Shown here piece after piece: positions 51,100 to 58,605 of a stretch of 64,000 nt of DNA. The DNA is from Amycolatopsis aidingensis (lineage in GTDB: Bacteria > Actinomycetota > Actinomycetes > Mycobacteriales > Pseudonocardiaceae), in NCBI RefSeq assembly GCF_018885265.1, contig NZ_CP076538.1:62001-126000 (forward strand), given 5' to 3'. Every line of letters begins with the position of its first letter. Position 1 is the stretch's first letter. A program made the translations under genes and the position numbers. The notes under the pieces were generated by a model, which did no database searches, was not told where the DNA came from, and saw nothing but the letters and a program-made list of their open reading frames with translations.

Positions 51100-51519
51100 A
51101 TGAACGACGGAGCAACCCCGCCCCCGAAGAAGGGCGGTGCGGCGCCCTTCGTACTCGGCGGGGTGGTCCTGCTGGCCGTGATCGGCTTCGCGGCCATGGA
51201 CGGCGAGGACGGTCCGGAGGGCGGCACCGGGCCGTCCCCGACCGCGCCGCCCCCGCCGGTGACGGCCATCGAGCGGGTGGAGGACTCGGGAACGGCCGCG
51301 CTCGCCGTGCCGAACGTGGTCGGGATGAACCACCAGCAGGCCCAGGACACCCTGCAGGCGGCCGGGTTCTACCGGTTGCAGGAGGTGGACGCGACCGGGC
51401 AGGGCCGGATGTTGCTGTGGGACCGGAACTGGCGGGTGGTCTCGCAGACACCCGCGGCCGGGAGCGCGGCCGCCCCGGACACCACCGTCACCCTGCGCTC
51501 GAAGAAGGCGAACGAGTAG
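51100..51519 (+). CDS. Single-pass membrane protein with C-terminal PASTA-like domain
   Basis: A 139-residue protein. ATG at 51100 has a GAGGAGGA RBS. Residues 14-33 (AAPFVLGGVVLLAVIGFAAM) are a transmembrane helix or uncleaved signal. A Pro/Thr linker precedes a PASTA-like domain at about 68-137: AVPNVVGMNHQQAQDTLQAA, then WRVVSQTPAAG and TVTLRSK. PASTA domains bind muropeptides or beta-lactams in PknB-type kinases and PBPs; here no kinase or transpeptidase domain is attached. Function inferred as cell-wall sensing. Confidence 0.85.
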   Translation: MNDGATPPPKKGGAAPFVLGGVVLLAVIGFAAMDGEDGPEGGTGPSPTAPPPPVTAIERVEDSGTAALAVPNVVGMNHQQAQDTLQAAGFYRLQEVDATGQGRMLLWDRNWRVVSQTPAAGSAAAPDTTVTLRSKKANE

Positions 51520-51531
51520 CCGGATCCGGCG

Positions 51532-51699
51532 TCAGCGGGTGAGGTGCCAGAGGATCACGTTGTGTGCGTGCCCGATGAAGCCCGTGCCCGCCCCGATCGC
51601 GTCGTAGACCGCCAGCACCCGCTCGCCGTCGAGCAGCCCGCTGACCACCTGCTCGTACTGGTCGCGCTTGTCGAAAACCGGTTCGGCGCCCTGGGACAT
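51532..51699 (-). pseudogene. Internally deleted remnant of a PH-domain-like small protein
   Basis: A 55-codon frame from ATG 51699. The first part (KRDQYEQVVSGLLDGERVLA, then VYDAIGAGTGFIG) matches the start of a well-known actinobacterial 110-130-residue family. The end (HAHNVILWHLTR) looks like its C-terminal helix. The middle roughly 60 residues are missing, with the frame kept. I infer an internal in-frame deletion. It could alternatively be a genuine short variant. It lies in the cassette B neighbourhood. Confidence 0.5.
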
Positions 51700-51718
51700 G
51701 CCGTCGAGGCTACCGGTT

Positions 51719-52561
51719 TCAGCGGTCGACGAGGACGTGCGCGCGGCGGACGGCGGACTCGGTGGCGAGTTCGGCGCGCATGCCCGGGTTGGCAAGGTAG
51801 AGACCCAGCAGGTAGTAGACGAGCGTGGGGTCCACGGCCAGGAACTTCCCTGGCACCGCGATCATCGGCACCAGCCCCTTGCCGTCCTTGCGCCGCACCT
51901 CCGGCAGCCGGTCCGGTCGCCACAGCTGGGTGACCTGCCGCCGTTGCCAGGGGGCGTCCTCCTCGGCGACGACCACGATGATCGGGCAGTCCGCGTAGCG
52001 CGGGGCGACCCCGAGCACGGCGGACCACGGCAGGTAGGACTCAAAGGTCCACCCGCGCTGGTGCAGGCCGTCCGGGGAGAGCCGCAGGTAGCCACGCCGG
52101 AACCGGCCCAGCGCCATCAGCGCGGGCAGCGAGCCCGCCACCAGCGCCAGCACCCCGAACACGTACGCCCCACCGGGGGCGCCACCGGTTGCCGAGTCCA
52201 CTACGGCCATCCCGAACAGCGCCGTCAGCCCGCCCATGACCAGCCCGTACCCGGCGTAGATCCGTGCCGAGTAGGGAATCTCCAGCGCGCCGCCGCCGTC
52301 CGGATGGTGGGTGATCGGGCTGGTGGCGGTGTGCCTGCGCAACCTGGTCTCGTAGCCCACCCACACGAGCAGACCGCCGATGACGGCGATGGCGAGGCAG
52401 TATCGCCCGGTGCCGAACCGCCCGGCACCGAGGCTGTGCACGGCAACCGCCAACGGCGCGAGCACCAGCACTACGGTGAGCGACACGATCGTCGCGACAA
52501 CCCACCCGTTGGCCGGACGGCGCCACTCCGCCGGTGGCGGCAAGGTCTCAGCAGCTGGCAT
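51719..52561 (-). CDS. Four-helix membrane protein with PH-like C-terminus, putative partner/immunity protein 2 (cassette B)
   Basis: A 280-residue protein from ATG 52561. Four transmembrane segments (about 20-42, 53-71, 100-122, 127-146) precede a soluble domain starting YLRLSPDGLHQRGWTFESYL and containing IIVVVAEEDAPWQRRQVTQL and VPGKFLAVDPTLVYYLLGLY. It is clearly a paralogue of the next gene (52643-53479), sharing WVGYETRLR, GWTFESFL-like and FLAVDPTLVY motifs. Tandem duplication of the partner gene of the WXG/glycine-zipper protein is inferred. No enzymatic motif is seen. Confidence 0.65.
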   Translation of the reverse strand: MPAAETLPPPAEWRRPANGWVVATIVSLTVVLVLAPLAVAVHSLGAGRFGTGRYCLAIAVIGGLLVWVGYETRLRRHTATSPITHHPDGGGALEIPYSARIYAGYGLVMGGLTALFGMAVVDSATGGAPGGAYVFGVLALVAGSLPALMALGRFRRGYLRLSPDGLHQRGWTFESYLPWSAVLGVAPRYADCPIIVVVAEEDAPWQRRQVTQLWRPDRLPEVRRKDGKGLVPMIAVPGKFLAVDPTLVYYLLGLYLANPGMRAELATESAVRRAHVLVDR

Positions 52562-52642
52562 ACCCGGCGTCCCCCACGCTCACCTGCGTCATCGTAGATC
52601 ACGGCACCGGGGCCGAGCACGGTCGGAGCCGGGGGACGGGCG

Positions 52643-53479
52643 CTAACCGAACGCGCCGGAGCGGGCGCGCTGCACCGCGGACTCCGACGCCAGCTCCGGC
52701 CGCGCAGCCGGGTTGGTCAGGTAGTAGCCGACCAGGTGGTAGACGAGCGTGGGGTCCACGGCGAGGAACTTCCCCGGGATGTCGAGCATCGGCACCAGCC
52801 CGTTCCCGTCCGCACGCCTGACCTTCGGCAGCCGGTCCTGCCGCCACAGCCGGGTGATCTGGCGCCGTTGCCAGGGGGCGTCCTCCTCGGCCACGACCAC
52901 GATCCTGGGGCAGTCGGTGTATTTCGGGATCACCGTGCGGAGGTCCGACCATCGCAGGAACGATTCGAAGGTCCAGCCACGCTGGTAGATGCCCTCCGGG
53001 GTGAGCCGCAGGTAGCCCCTGGCCAACCGGCCGGTGGCCATCAGAGCGGGCAGCGAGGCGAAGATCAGCACCACGGCACCGAACACGACGGCCGCGCCAC
53101 CGAAGCCGTCTGTGGTCACCGAGTCCACCGTCGCCAGCACGAACACCAGCGCGATCGCGCCGAACAACAGCCCGTAGCCGGCATGCAGCCGGGACGAGTA
53201 CGGGATCTCCAGCGCGCTCCGGTGGTTCCTGACCACCTCGGTCGAGGTGTGCTTGCGCAACCTCGTCTCGTAGCCCACCCACAGGATCAGCGCGCCGAGC
53301 ACGGCGAAGGCGAGCGCGTACCTGCCCATGCCGGGGCGGTCGTGCTGGAAGCCGTAGATCGAGATGGCCACCGGTGCCATGACGAGCACGATGGCCCCGA
53401 ACGCGAAGGCGAGGACGACCTGCACCGGGGTGGAACGTGCCCATTCCGATGGCTGCCGCAGGTGGTCAGAAGACGGCAT
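52643..53479 (-). CDS. Four-helix membrane protein with PH-like C-terminus, putative partner/immunity protein 1 (cassette B)
   Basis: A 278-residue paralogue of the preceding gene, with four hydrophobic segments (VQVVLAFAFGAIVLVMAPVA, then YALAFAVLGALILWVGYETR, and two more near 105-150). The C-terminal part (LRLTPEGIYQRGWTFESFLR, RIVVVAEEDAPWQRRQITRL) looks beta-rich. Its ATG at 53479 overlaps the stop of the WXG/glycine-zipper gene by 14 bp, so expression is coupled to it. The corresponding position in cassette A holds a shorter two-helix protein. Confidence 0.65.
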   Translation of the reverse strand: MPSSDHLRQPSEWARSTPVQVVLAFAFGAIVLVMAPVAISIYGFQHDRPGMGRYALAFAVLGALILWVGYETRLRKHTSTEVVRNHRSALEIPYSSRLHAGYGLLFGAIALVFVLATVDSVTTDGFGGAAVVFGAVVLIFASLPALMATGRLARGYLRLTPEGIYQRGWTFESFLRWSDLRTVIPKYTDCPRIVVVAEEDAPWQRRQITRLWRQDRLPKVRRADGNGLVPMLDIPGKFLAVDPTLVYHLVGYYLTNPAARPELASESAVQRARSGAFG

Positions 53480-54665
53480 CCCAGGCGTCCTTCACCCCAC
53501 CCGCGACCGCGCCCGCGGCGTCGCCGACGCCGTCCGCGATCGCCTTGCCGGTGTCCACGACCGCCTGCCCACCGTCCTCGATGGCCTGCCCGACCTCTCC
53601 GATGCCGTTCTCATACAGGGAGTCGACCATGCCGGAGGTGAACACGCCCACTCCGGCCCCCACCACGGCGCCGACTGCGGTGCCGACCGGGCCGCCGATG
53701 ACGGTGCCGACGGCGGCACCCGCGGCGACCGAGGCGCCGAATCCGACGCCGCCGGAGACCACGGCCTGGTCCACCGGCTTGCCGTTGGCGATGTCGTAGG
53801 CGATGCCGCCGATGGCGAGTGCCCCACCGAGCTTGAGCCCGGTGAGCTTGGCCTTGCTGGTGGCCTTGGCCGCGTCGTCGGTGAGCGCGCCGGCCGCCCT
53901 GGTGCTCGCCTGGGCGCGGTCGACCTGGGCGTAGAAGTTCTTGTGGTCGAGCACGACGTCGCCGAACGCCTTGACATGCCTGGTGGCCTGGGCCGCGTCG
54001 TCCAGGTAGTGCTGGGCGCCCTTGAGCAGGAACGAGCTGTACTTCGCGCCCGCGGCAGCGGCGATGGTGTCGCCCGCGACCGCGCCGACGGTCAGCCACG
54101 GCTTCGGGCCCTGGCTGTTGGCTTCCTTCGCGATGCCCTCGACGGCCCCTTTCCACCTGGTGCGCACGTCCTTCGCATCGGCCTTGGCCTTCTCGTAGGC
54201 CGCCACCTGCTTGGCATGGGCGTTCTGCGCGTCGACGGCGTCGCCGTGCGCCTGCAGCGCCTGCGGGGTGGCGGCATCGCCGGTGGGCTTCGGGCCGGGG
54301 GCCGCGGGGGCCGGACCGGGATCGGCGATCACCTCGCCGTTCACCGCCAGCCCGGCCGAGGACGCCTGGGTGCGGATGTTCTCCATGTCCGACTGGGCCC
54401 GCTTGAGGTCGGCGGCGATGTCGTCGAACTTCTGCGCCATGGTCTTGGCGGTGCCCGCGAACTCGTCGGTCGTCCTGGCACCCTGGGTCATCCGGTCCCG
54501 GAAGGCCTCGGCGGCCGTGCCCCGCCAGCCCGCGTCGGCGCTGTTGCGGGCCCGGTAGATCTGGCTCGCGGTGTCGGTGACCGTGCTGGCCAGTGAGTCC
54601 CGGACCCAGGTTGCCGCCGAGGTGATGCTGCCGGGGTCGCCTTCGATCTTCGTGTCGATGGGCAT
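53466..54665 (-). CDS. WXG-type protein with glycine-zipper C-terminus; putative type VII secreted pore-forming effector (cassette B)
   Basis: A 399-residue protein. A WXG100-like hairpin occupies 1-100 with WRG at 47-49. The AGLAVNGEVI motif at 104-113 matches cassette A. A Pro-rich linker (116-135) and long helical region follow. Residues 301-346 form a textbook glycine zipper: GGVGFGASVAAGAAVGTVIG and GPVGTAVGAVVGAGVGVF. The tail is amphipathic and ends DAAGAVAGGVKDAWDAVF. Glycine-zipper T7SS effectors of the LXG group insert into membranes and need membrane immunity proteins, which fits the downstream genes. ATG at 54665. Confidence 0.7.
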   Translation of the reverse strand: MPIDTKIEGDPGSITSAATWVRDSLASTVTDTASQIYRARNSADAGWRGTAAEAFRDRMTQGARTTDEFAGTAKTMAQKFDDIAADLKRAQSDMENIRTQASSAGLAVNGEVIADPGPAPAAPGPKPTGDAATPQALQAHGDAVDAQNAHAKQVAAYEKAKADAKDVRTRWKGAVEGIAKEANSQGPKPWLTVGAVAGDTIAAAAGAKYSSFLLKGAQHYLDDAAQATRHVKAFGDVVLDHKNFYAQVDRAQASTRAAGALTDDAAKATSKAKLTGLKLGGALAIGGIAYDIANGKPVDQAVVSGGVGFGASVAAGAAVGTVIGGPVGTAVGAVVGAGVGVFTSGMVDSLYENGIGEVGQAIEDGGQAVVDTGKAIADGVGDAAGAVAGGVKDAWDAVF

Positions 54666-54666
54666 C

Positions 54667-54957
54667 TCACTCGCCCCCGGAAGCGGTGACCGTCTCGTGT
54701 GCCTGGTCCTCGGTCTCCGCGTACGCCCGGCCGCCTTCGGCCACCGTGTCACCGGCGGCCTGGGTGCCGATGACCAGCTGGCCCGCGCTGTCGGTCAGCT
54801 TGGCGAGGATGGCCGCCAGCGCGGCGCTGGCATCACCCGCGTCCGGTGTGTCCGGGACGCTGTTGCCCAGCCCGTCCAGCTTGTCCGCTGCGTTGCGCAG
54901 GGTGCTGGCGATGCCGTCGAGCACCCCGGGGTCCGCGTGGTAACCGCCGTCAGGCAT
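54667..54957 (-). CDS. Small type VII secretion substrate-like protein (cassette B)
   Basis: A 96-residue helical protein starting MPDGGYHADPGVLDGIAS. Near its C-terminus YAETE (Tyr79-Glu83) matches the YxxxD/E secretion signal. It is a positional homologue of the 95-residue protein of cassette A and, as there, overlaps the SAV_915-like gene by 8 bp and ends one nt before the large WXG gene start. A secreted heterodimer of the two is likely. Confidence 0.65.
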   Translation of the reverse strand: MPDGGYHADPGVLDGIASTLRNAADKLDGLGNSVPDTPDAGDASAALAAILAKLTDSAGQLVIGTQAAGDTVAEGGRAYAETEDQAHETVTASGGE

Positions 54958-55279
54958 CGCTCGCCCCCTCGGCTCCGTGCCGGTGCTCCGGCGGAATGAT
55001 CACGTCGAGCAGTACCAGCTCGAACGGCTGCACCTGCTGGATGTTGTCCAGCTGCGCCGTCGGCACCACCATCCACGGCTGCTGGTCACCACAGCAGTAC
55101 TTCAGCCGGTCGAGTGCGGAGTAGGCCATCAGGGCCATCCGGCCGTCCCGGGTGCGGCGCAGCTCGACCACGGCCTCGGACGGGTCGCTGGCGTGCGCGG
55201 CGCATGGCAGATAGACGACCGGCGGGAACTCCGGCGGGATCGGTTTGACGTTGTCCTGGTCGACGGCGGTGTCGTTCAC
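54950..55279 (-). CDS. SAV_915/SseB-like small protein, first gene of cassette B
   Basis: A 109-residue protein from GTG 55279 (VNDTAVDQDNVKPIPPEFPP), which has GAGGG about 9 nt before it. The core VYLPCAAHASDPSEAVVELR, GRMALMAYSALDRLKYCCGD and QPWMVVPTAQLDNIQQVQPF aligns with the cassette A protein at 14930-15202. Role unknown; possibly a chaperone-like or regulatory component for the secreted pair. Confidence 0.65.
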   Translation of the reverse strand: MNDTAVDQDNVKPIPPEFPPVVYLPCAAHASDPSEAVVELRRTRDGRMALMAYSALDRLKYCCGDQQPWMVVPTAQLDNIQQVQPFELVLLDVIIPPEHRHGAEGASDA

Positions 55280-55367
55280 GGTTGCGCCACCCTCGTAGGC
55301 GTCAAGGTCAACAGTGTCGACGCACCGAAGTGTCACCCGGTTCCACGAATGGAGCAACCCCCGAGGG

Positions 55368-55733
55368 TCAGCCGGTGGGGTCCTCGGCGATCACCCAGTA
55401 CTCGGTGAACCCCTCGGGTCCGGAACGCAGCAGGTCGTGCCCGCGGAACTCGCAGGCCGAGCCCTGGTGGACGCCGCGGGCCAGCCAGCGGGCCGCGGTC
55501 AGGTCACCCTGCGTGATCGGGCCGACCTCGACCTCGAACCGCAGCTCTTCGAACATCTCCCTGCCCTGCCGGATCACCGCGGCCAGCTCGTCCGGCCCGT
55601 GCACCAGCCCGGGACGCCCCGGCCAGTTGCCGACGAAGTCCGGTGACACCACCCCGCGCGCCAGCGTCTCCAGCCGGTCCGGCTCACCGTTCCACAGCTC
55701 GTGCAGCCAGCGGTCGTAGCTCACTGTTGCCAT
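55368..55733 (-). CDS. SnoaL/NTF2-like protein
   Basis: A 121-residue protein from ATG 55733 (MATVSYDRWLHELWNGEPDR). The alpha+beta cone-fold pattern is apparent: helix 1, LARGVVSPDFVGNWPGRPGL, GPDELAAVIRQGREMFEELR, FEVEVGPITQGDLTAARW, and strands with GSACEFRGHDLLR. This fits SnoaL-like polyketide-cyclase-related proteins. It is the last gene of the ECF operon and overlaps the VOC gene by 13 bp. Possibly an enzyme acting on a small lipophilic compound; not proven. Confidence 0.8.
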   Translation of the reverse strand: MATVSYDRWLHELWNGEPDRLETLARGVVSPDFVGNWPGRPGLVHGPDELAAVIRQGREMFEELRFEVEVGPITQGDLTAARWLARGVHQGSACEFRGHDLLRSGPEGFTEYWVIAEDPTG

Positions 55734-56629
55734 AGCCAGAACTCGATTCCCTGGTTGTCGACGCAGTCCGCGGTGCGCCCGTAGGGCTGCTGCCCGACCT
55801 CGCGCACCTGCCCGCCCTGGGCGCCGACCCGCTCCACGGCGGCGTCCAGGTCGTCCACCGCGTACATCATCTTCCAGCCGGGGTAGGGCTGCCCGCCCCA
55901 CATCCCGGCGTCCGGCAGCCCGGAACCCTCGATCCGCCAGGCCCGGTCCACGCGCCCGGCGCTGAACTGCCAGCCGAGTACCGCACCGTAGAAAGCCTTG
56001 GCCGCCTCGTCGTCCGGGACGGTGAAGGTGAAGTACCCGGCGTTGCCGTGCCGCGGGGCGGCCACCCCTGCCGAAGACCGCTGCGGTGCCTGCACCACCA
56101 GCCAGCGCTGCCGGAACGGGTCCACGATCGTGCCCTTGCGCCCGTGCTCGTCGCTGGTCACCTCGCGCTGCACGGTGGCGCCGAGCTGCACGGCCCTGGC
56201 CACGGCGGCGTCCGCGTCCGGCACCTCCACCCGGATCGCCGCGCCCCCGCCGGATGACTCGAAATGCCCGATCTCCGGGAACTCCTCGGCCAGCATCAGC
56301 ACGGAGTCCCCGATGGCCAGTTCGGCGTGCCCGATCCGGCCGTCGTCCATCACGATCGGGTCGGCCCTGCGGGTGGCGCCGAAGGCCTGTTCGTAGAACT
56401 CCAGCGCCCGCCGGGCGTCGGAAACGGCCAGGTAGGCGCCGAGCGAGTGGTAGTCGGCCAGGGCCGGGCTCTGGGTGCTCTCGGTGGTGGTCATCTCTGC
56501 TCCATCGGCTGGCGGGTCCAGGATCGCGCGGCGTAGCGACAGACGCAGCGCGTCGGCGAACCGGGGGTCCGGGTCGACCGGCTGGTACGGGTCACGGAGG
56601 GCGTCCAGCGGATCAGACGGTTCGGTCAT
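55721..56629 (-). CDS. Two-domain VOC (glyoxalase/bleomycin resistance-fold) protein with N-terminal extension
   Basis: A 302-residue protein. Residues 1-45 (DPLDALRDPYQPVDPDPRFA and onward) form a helical extension. Two VOC modules follow: about 65-190 (GAYLAVSDARRALEFYEQAF, IGHAELAIGDSVLMLAEEF, GTIVDPFRQRWLV) and about 205-300 (YFTFTVPDDEAAKAFYGAVL, GQPYPGWKMMYAVDDLDAAV, TADCVDNQGIEFWLW). Such proteins bind or modify hydrophobic drugs or peroxides. ATG at 56629 overlaps the ECF sigma gene by 17 bp. The N-terminal extension may contact the sigma factor; that is speculation. Confidence 0.85.
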   Translation of the reverse strand: MTEPSDPLDALRDPYQPVDPDPRFADALRLSLRRAILDPPADGAEMTTTESTQSPALADYHSLGAYLAVSDARRALEFYEQAFGATRRADPIVMDDGRIGHAELAIGDSVLMLAEEFPEIGHFESSGGGAAIRVEVPDADAAVARAVQLGATVQREVTSDEHGRKGTIVDPFRQRWLVVQAPQRSSAGVAAPRHGNAGYFTFTVPDDEAAKAFYGAVLGWQFSAGRVDRAWRIEGSGLPDAGMWGGQPYPGWKMMYAVDDLDAAVERVGAQGGQVREVGQQPYGRTADCVDNQGIEFWLWQQ

Positions 56630-57146
56630 CACGGCCCTCCTTCCCCTGGTAGACGGCACGGAACGCGGCGCGGGCGCGGACCAGCAGCGCCTCGGTGGCG
56701 TGCACGGTGCGGCCGAGGTGTTCGGCGACCTCGGGCACGCCGAGGCCGTCCAGGTAACGCAGGGTGAGTGCGGCCCGGTGGTGCGCGCCCAGCTCGGCCA
56801 GGGTCTGCCGGGCCAGCATGGCGTCCAGTTCGGCGTCCCACGGGTCGGCCGGCTCCGGTTCGGACTCGTGCACCAGCCGCAGCCCGCGTTCCTCGCGTTC
56901 GCGGCGGCGCCAGTGGTCGGCCAGCTTGTGCCGCGCCACCCCGATCAGCCACGGGATGCTGACCGGGGCCGCCCCGGGTTCGCGGGCCGCGCGCACCGCG
57001 CCGAGGAAGGTCTCCGAGGTCAGCTCCTCGGCCAGCGTGCGGTTGCCGCAACGGGACAGCAGGTAGCCATAGACCTCCGGCAGCGCCGCGTCGTAGAGGT
57101 CGAGCAGCGCGAAAGCCGGGTCCGGTCGCACCCGAGGTTCCGTCAC
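56613..57146 (-). CDS. ECF-type RNA polymerase sigma factor
   Basis: A 177-residue sigma-70 factor. Region 2 spans about 14-80 (LYDAALPEVYGYLLSRCGNR, LAEELTSETFLGAVRAA, IPWLIGVARHKLADHWRR). Region 4 spans about 115-165 (TLAELGAHHRAALTLRYLDG, LGVPEVAEHLGRTVHATEAL). GTG at 57146 begins 4 nt after the stop of the 109-residue protein. No anti-sigma gene with a recognisable zinc motif is adjacent; the VOC and SnoaL-like genes are the likely regulated or regulatory partners. Confidence 0.92.
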   Translation of the reverse strand: MTEPRVRPDPAFALLDLYDAALPEVYGYLLSRCGNRTLAEELTSETFLGAVRAAREPGAAPVSIPWLIGVARHKLADHWRRREREERGLRLVHESEPEPADPWDAELDAMLARQTLAELGAHHRAALTLRYLDGLGVPEVAEHLGRTVHATEALLVRARAAFRAVYQGKEGRDDRTV

Positions 57147-57150
57147 ACCC

Positions 57151-57480
57151 TCATCGTCGTCCGGGGGCCGGGTTCTCCGACGGGTGATCCCGGGATTTTT
57201 TCGGCGGCCAGGTCATCCGGATGGTGACCAGGTGCACCCGATCGGAATCCAGCAGCCGGTACACGCTCACCACCCAGGTCCCGCGGCGCGGCCGGACCCG
57301 CTGGAAGTAGTCCACCGCACAGGCACAGGTGTAGCGGGCCAGCCAGGCCTCCCGCCGGTCCTTGTGGTGCTCGAGGCAGAACCCCATGTCGTCCACCCGC
57401 TCGGTGTAGACGTGCTCGCGGTAGCCCCTGGCGCGTTCGTGCCGGTACTCGATCTCGTGCGGATATCCCGGGTCGGGCAT
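57151..57480 (-). CDS. Hypothetical protein, 109 residues, upstream of ECF sigma factor
   Basis: ATG at 57480. The sequence is rich in aromatic, Arg and His residues: PHEIEYRHERARGYREHVY, FCLEHHKDRREAWLARYTCA, then CAVDYFQRVRPRRGTWVVSV and a strand-rich end. Three Cys and several His could bind metal. It is 4 nt upstream of the sigma-factor start on the same strand, so it is the operon's first gene. No family recognised; a redox-sensing anti-sigma role is an untested possibility. Confidence 0.6.
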   Translation of the reverse strand: MPDPGYPHEIEYRHERARGYREHVYTERVDDMGFCLEHHKDRREAWLARYTCACAVDYFQRVRPRRGTWVVSVYRLLDSDRVHLVTIRMTWPPKKSRDHPSENPAPGRR

Positions 57481-57508
57481 GGGGGGATGGTTGGAGTCGA
57501 GACCAGCT

Positions 57509-57522
57509 GTCGAGATCTCGAC
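57509..57522. promoter_or_regulatory. 14-bp perfect palindrome GTCGAGATCTCGAC upstream of XRE-DUF5753 gene
   Basis: The dyad is perfect. A third half-site GTCGAGA occurs 14 bp upstream. It lies about 55 bp before the ATG at 57578 and about 17 bp before a candidate TACGAT -10 box (57539-57544), the usual place for autoregulation by an XRE-family repressor. Confidence 0.6.
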
Positions 57523-57577
57523 TGTCGCCGCTCCGACTTACGATTCGTGATCACGCGGTACCGAGGGGTGATAGTCG

Positions 57578-58408
57578 ATGGGCGTGCCGAGGAAGCCGAA
57601 CCACGCGCGGCGCCAGCTCGGCCGGACCCTGCGCAAGCTGCGCGAGCGGGCCCGGATGAGCCAGGACGAGGTCGCCAGGGAGATGCACTTCTCCAAGGCG
57701 AAGGTGAGCAGGCTGGAGCTGGGGCAGCTGCCGAACCGCTACGAGCTGATGGCCCTGCTGGACCTCTACGGCGTGATCGTCTCGGACTACACCCCGTATC
57801 TGGAAATGCTGGAACGTGCCCAGGAACGCGGCTGGTGGCATATCTACGGCCTGGACGACCGAGGTTATGTGCCGCTGGAGGACGAGGCCTGCCTGGTGCG
57901 CGAGTTCCAGCTCGGCTATATCCCCGGACTCCTGCAGACCGAGGCATATATGCGAGCGGGCTTCAACGATCTCCGTGAACAGGAGCGGGCCGACAACGAC
58001 GTGGCGGTCCGGCTGCACCGGCAGCGGCGGCTGACCGAGGAGCCCACCCTGCGCCTGCACGCGATCCTGGATGAGACCGTGCTGCGCAGGCCGGTGCTGC
58101 CGCCAGCGGAACAACGTGCCCAGCTGGAGCACCTGATCGCGGTGACCGCGCTGCCCACGGTGACCGTGCAGGTGATCCCGCTGGCGTTCGGTGCGCACAA
58201 CGGCCGGTCCGGCACATTCGTCATCCTGAGCTACCCGGACCCGAAGGACCCGGACATCGCCTACCTTGAGCACGGCTTCGGGGCCTGGCAAACGGAGAAG
58301 GAGTCGCAGGTCCGCGCTGCTAGGCTGGCCTTCGAGCACCTCGCCGACCTGGCGCTGGACGAGCCGGACTCGATCGCGCTGATCCGGCGGGTGATCGCCG
58401 AGACCTGA
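57578..58408 (+). CDS. XRE-family regulator with DUF5753 domain
   Basis: A 276-residue protein. HTH at about 10-65: ARRQLGRTLRKLRERARMSQ, DEVAREMHFSKAKVSRLELG. The DUF5753 sensor domain begins near residue 90: RGWWHIYGLDDRGYVPLEDE, EFQLGYIPGLLQTEAYMRAG, LDETVLRRPVLPPAEQRAQL, VQVIPLAFGAHNG. The family controls small DUF397 proteins in filamentous actinomycetes, often affecting development or antibiotic production. ATG at 57578 after GAGGGG. A DUF397 gene follows 14 bp downstream. Confidence 0.94.
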   Translation: MGVPRKPNHARRQLGRTLRKLRERARMSQDEVAREMHFSKAKVSRLELGQLPNRYELMALLDLYGVIVSDYTPYLEMLERAQERGWWHIYGLDDRGYVPLEDEACLVREFQLGYIPGLLQTEAYMRAGFNDLREQERADNDVAVRLHRQRRLTEEPTLRLHAILDETVLRRPVLPPAEQRAQLEHLIAVTALPTVTVQVIPLAFGAHNGRSGTFVILSYPDPKDPDIAYLEHGFGAWQTEKESQVRAARLAFEHLADLALDEPDSIALIRRVIAET

Positions 58409-58422
58409 GCCGGGAGGGCACC

Positions 58423-58605
58423 GTGGAGTGGCGCACGAGTAGCTACAGCGCGACCGATGGTCACAACAGCAACTGCGTCGAGGTGGCGTTCCGCGGTGTG
58501 GCTGTGGCGGTGCGGGACTCGAAGTCGCCGGATACCGGCACGCTGAGCTTCCCGGCCGCGGCCTGGCGGGCGTTCCTGGCCGCCGGTCAGCGCGGCAGCC
58601 GGTAG
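58423..58605 (+). CDS. DUF397 domain protein
   Basis: A 60-residue protein with the complete DUF397 signature: WRTSSYSATDGHNSNCVEVA, VAVRDSKSPDTGTLSFPAAA, WRAFL. GTG at 58423 with GGAGGG upstream. DUF397 proteins antagonise or cooperate with the adjacent XRE-DUF5753 regulator. The 3' end overlaps the convergent SDR gene by 19 bp. Confidence 0.94.
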   Translation: MEWRTSSYSATDGHNSNCVEVAFRGVAVAVRDSKSPDTGTLSFPAAAWRAFLAAGQRGSR

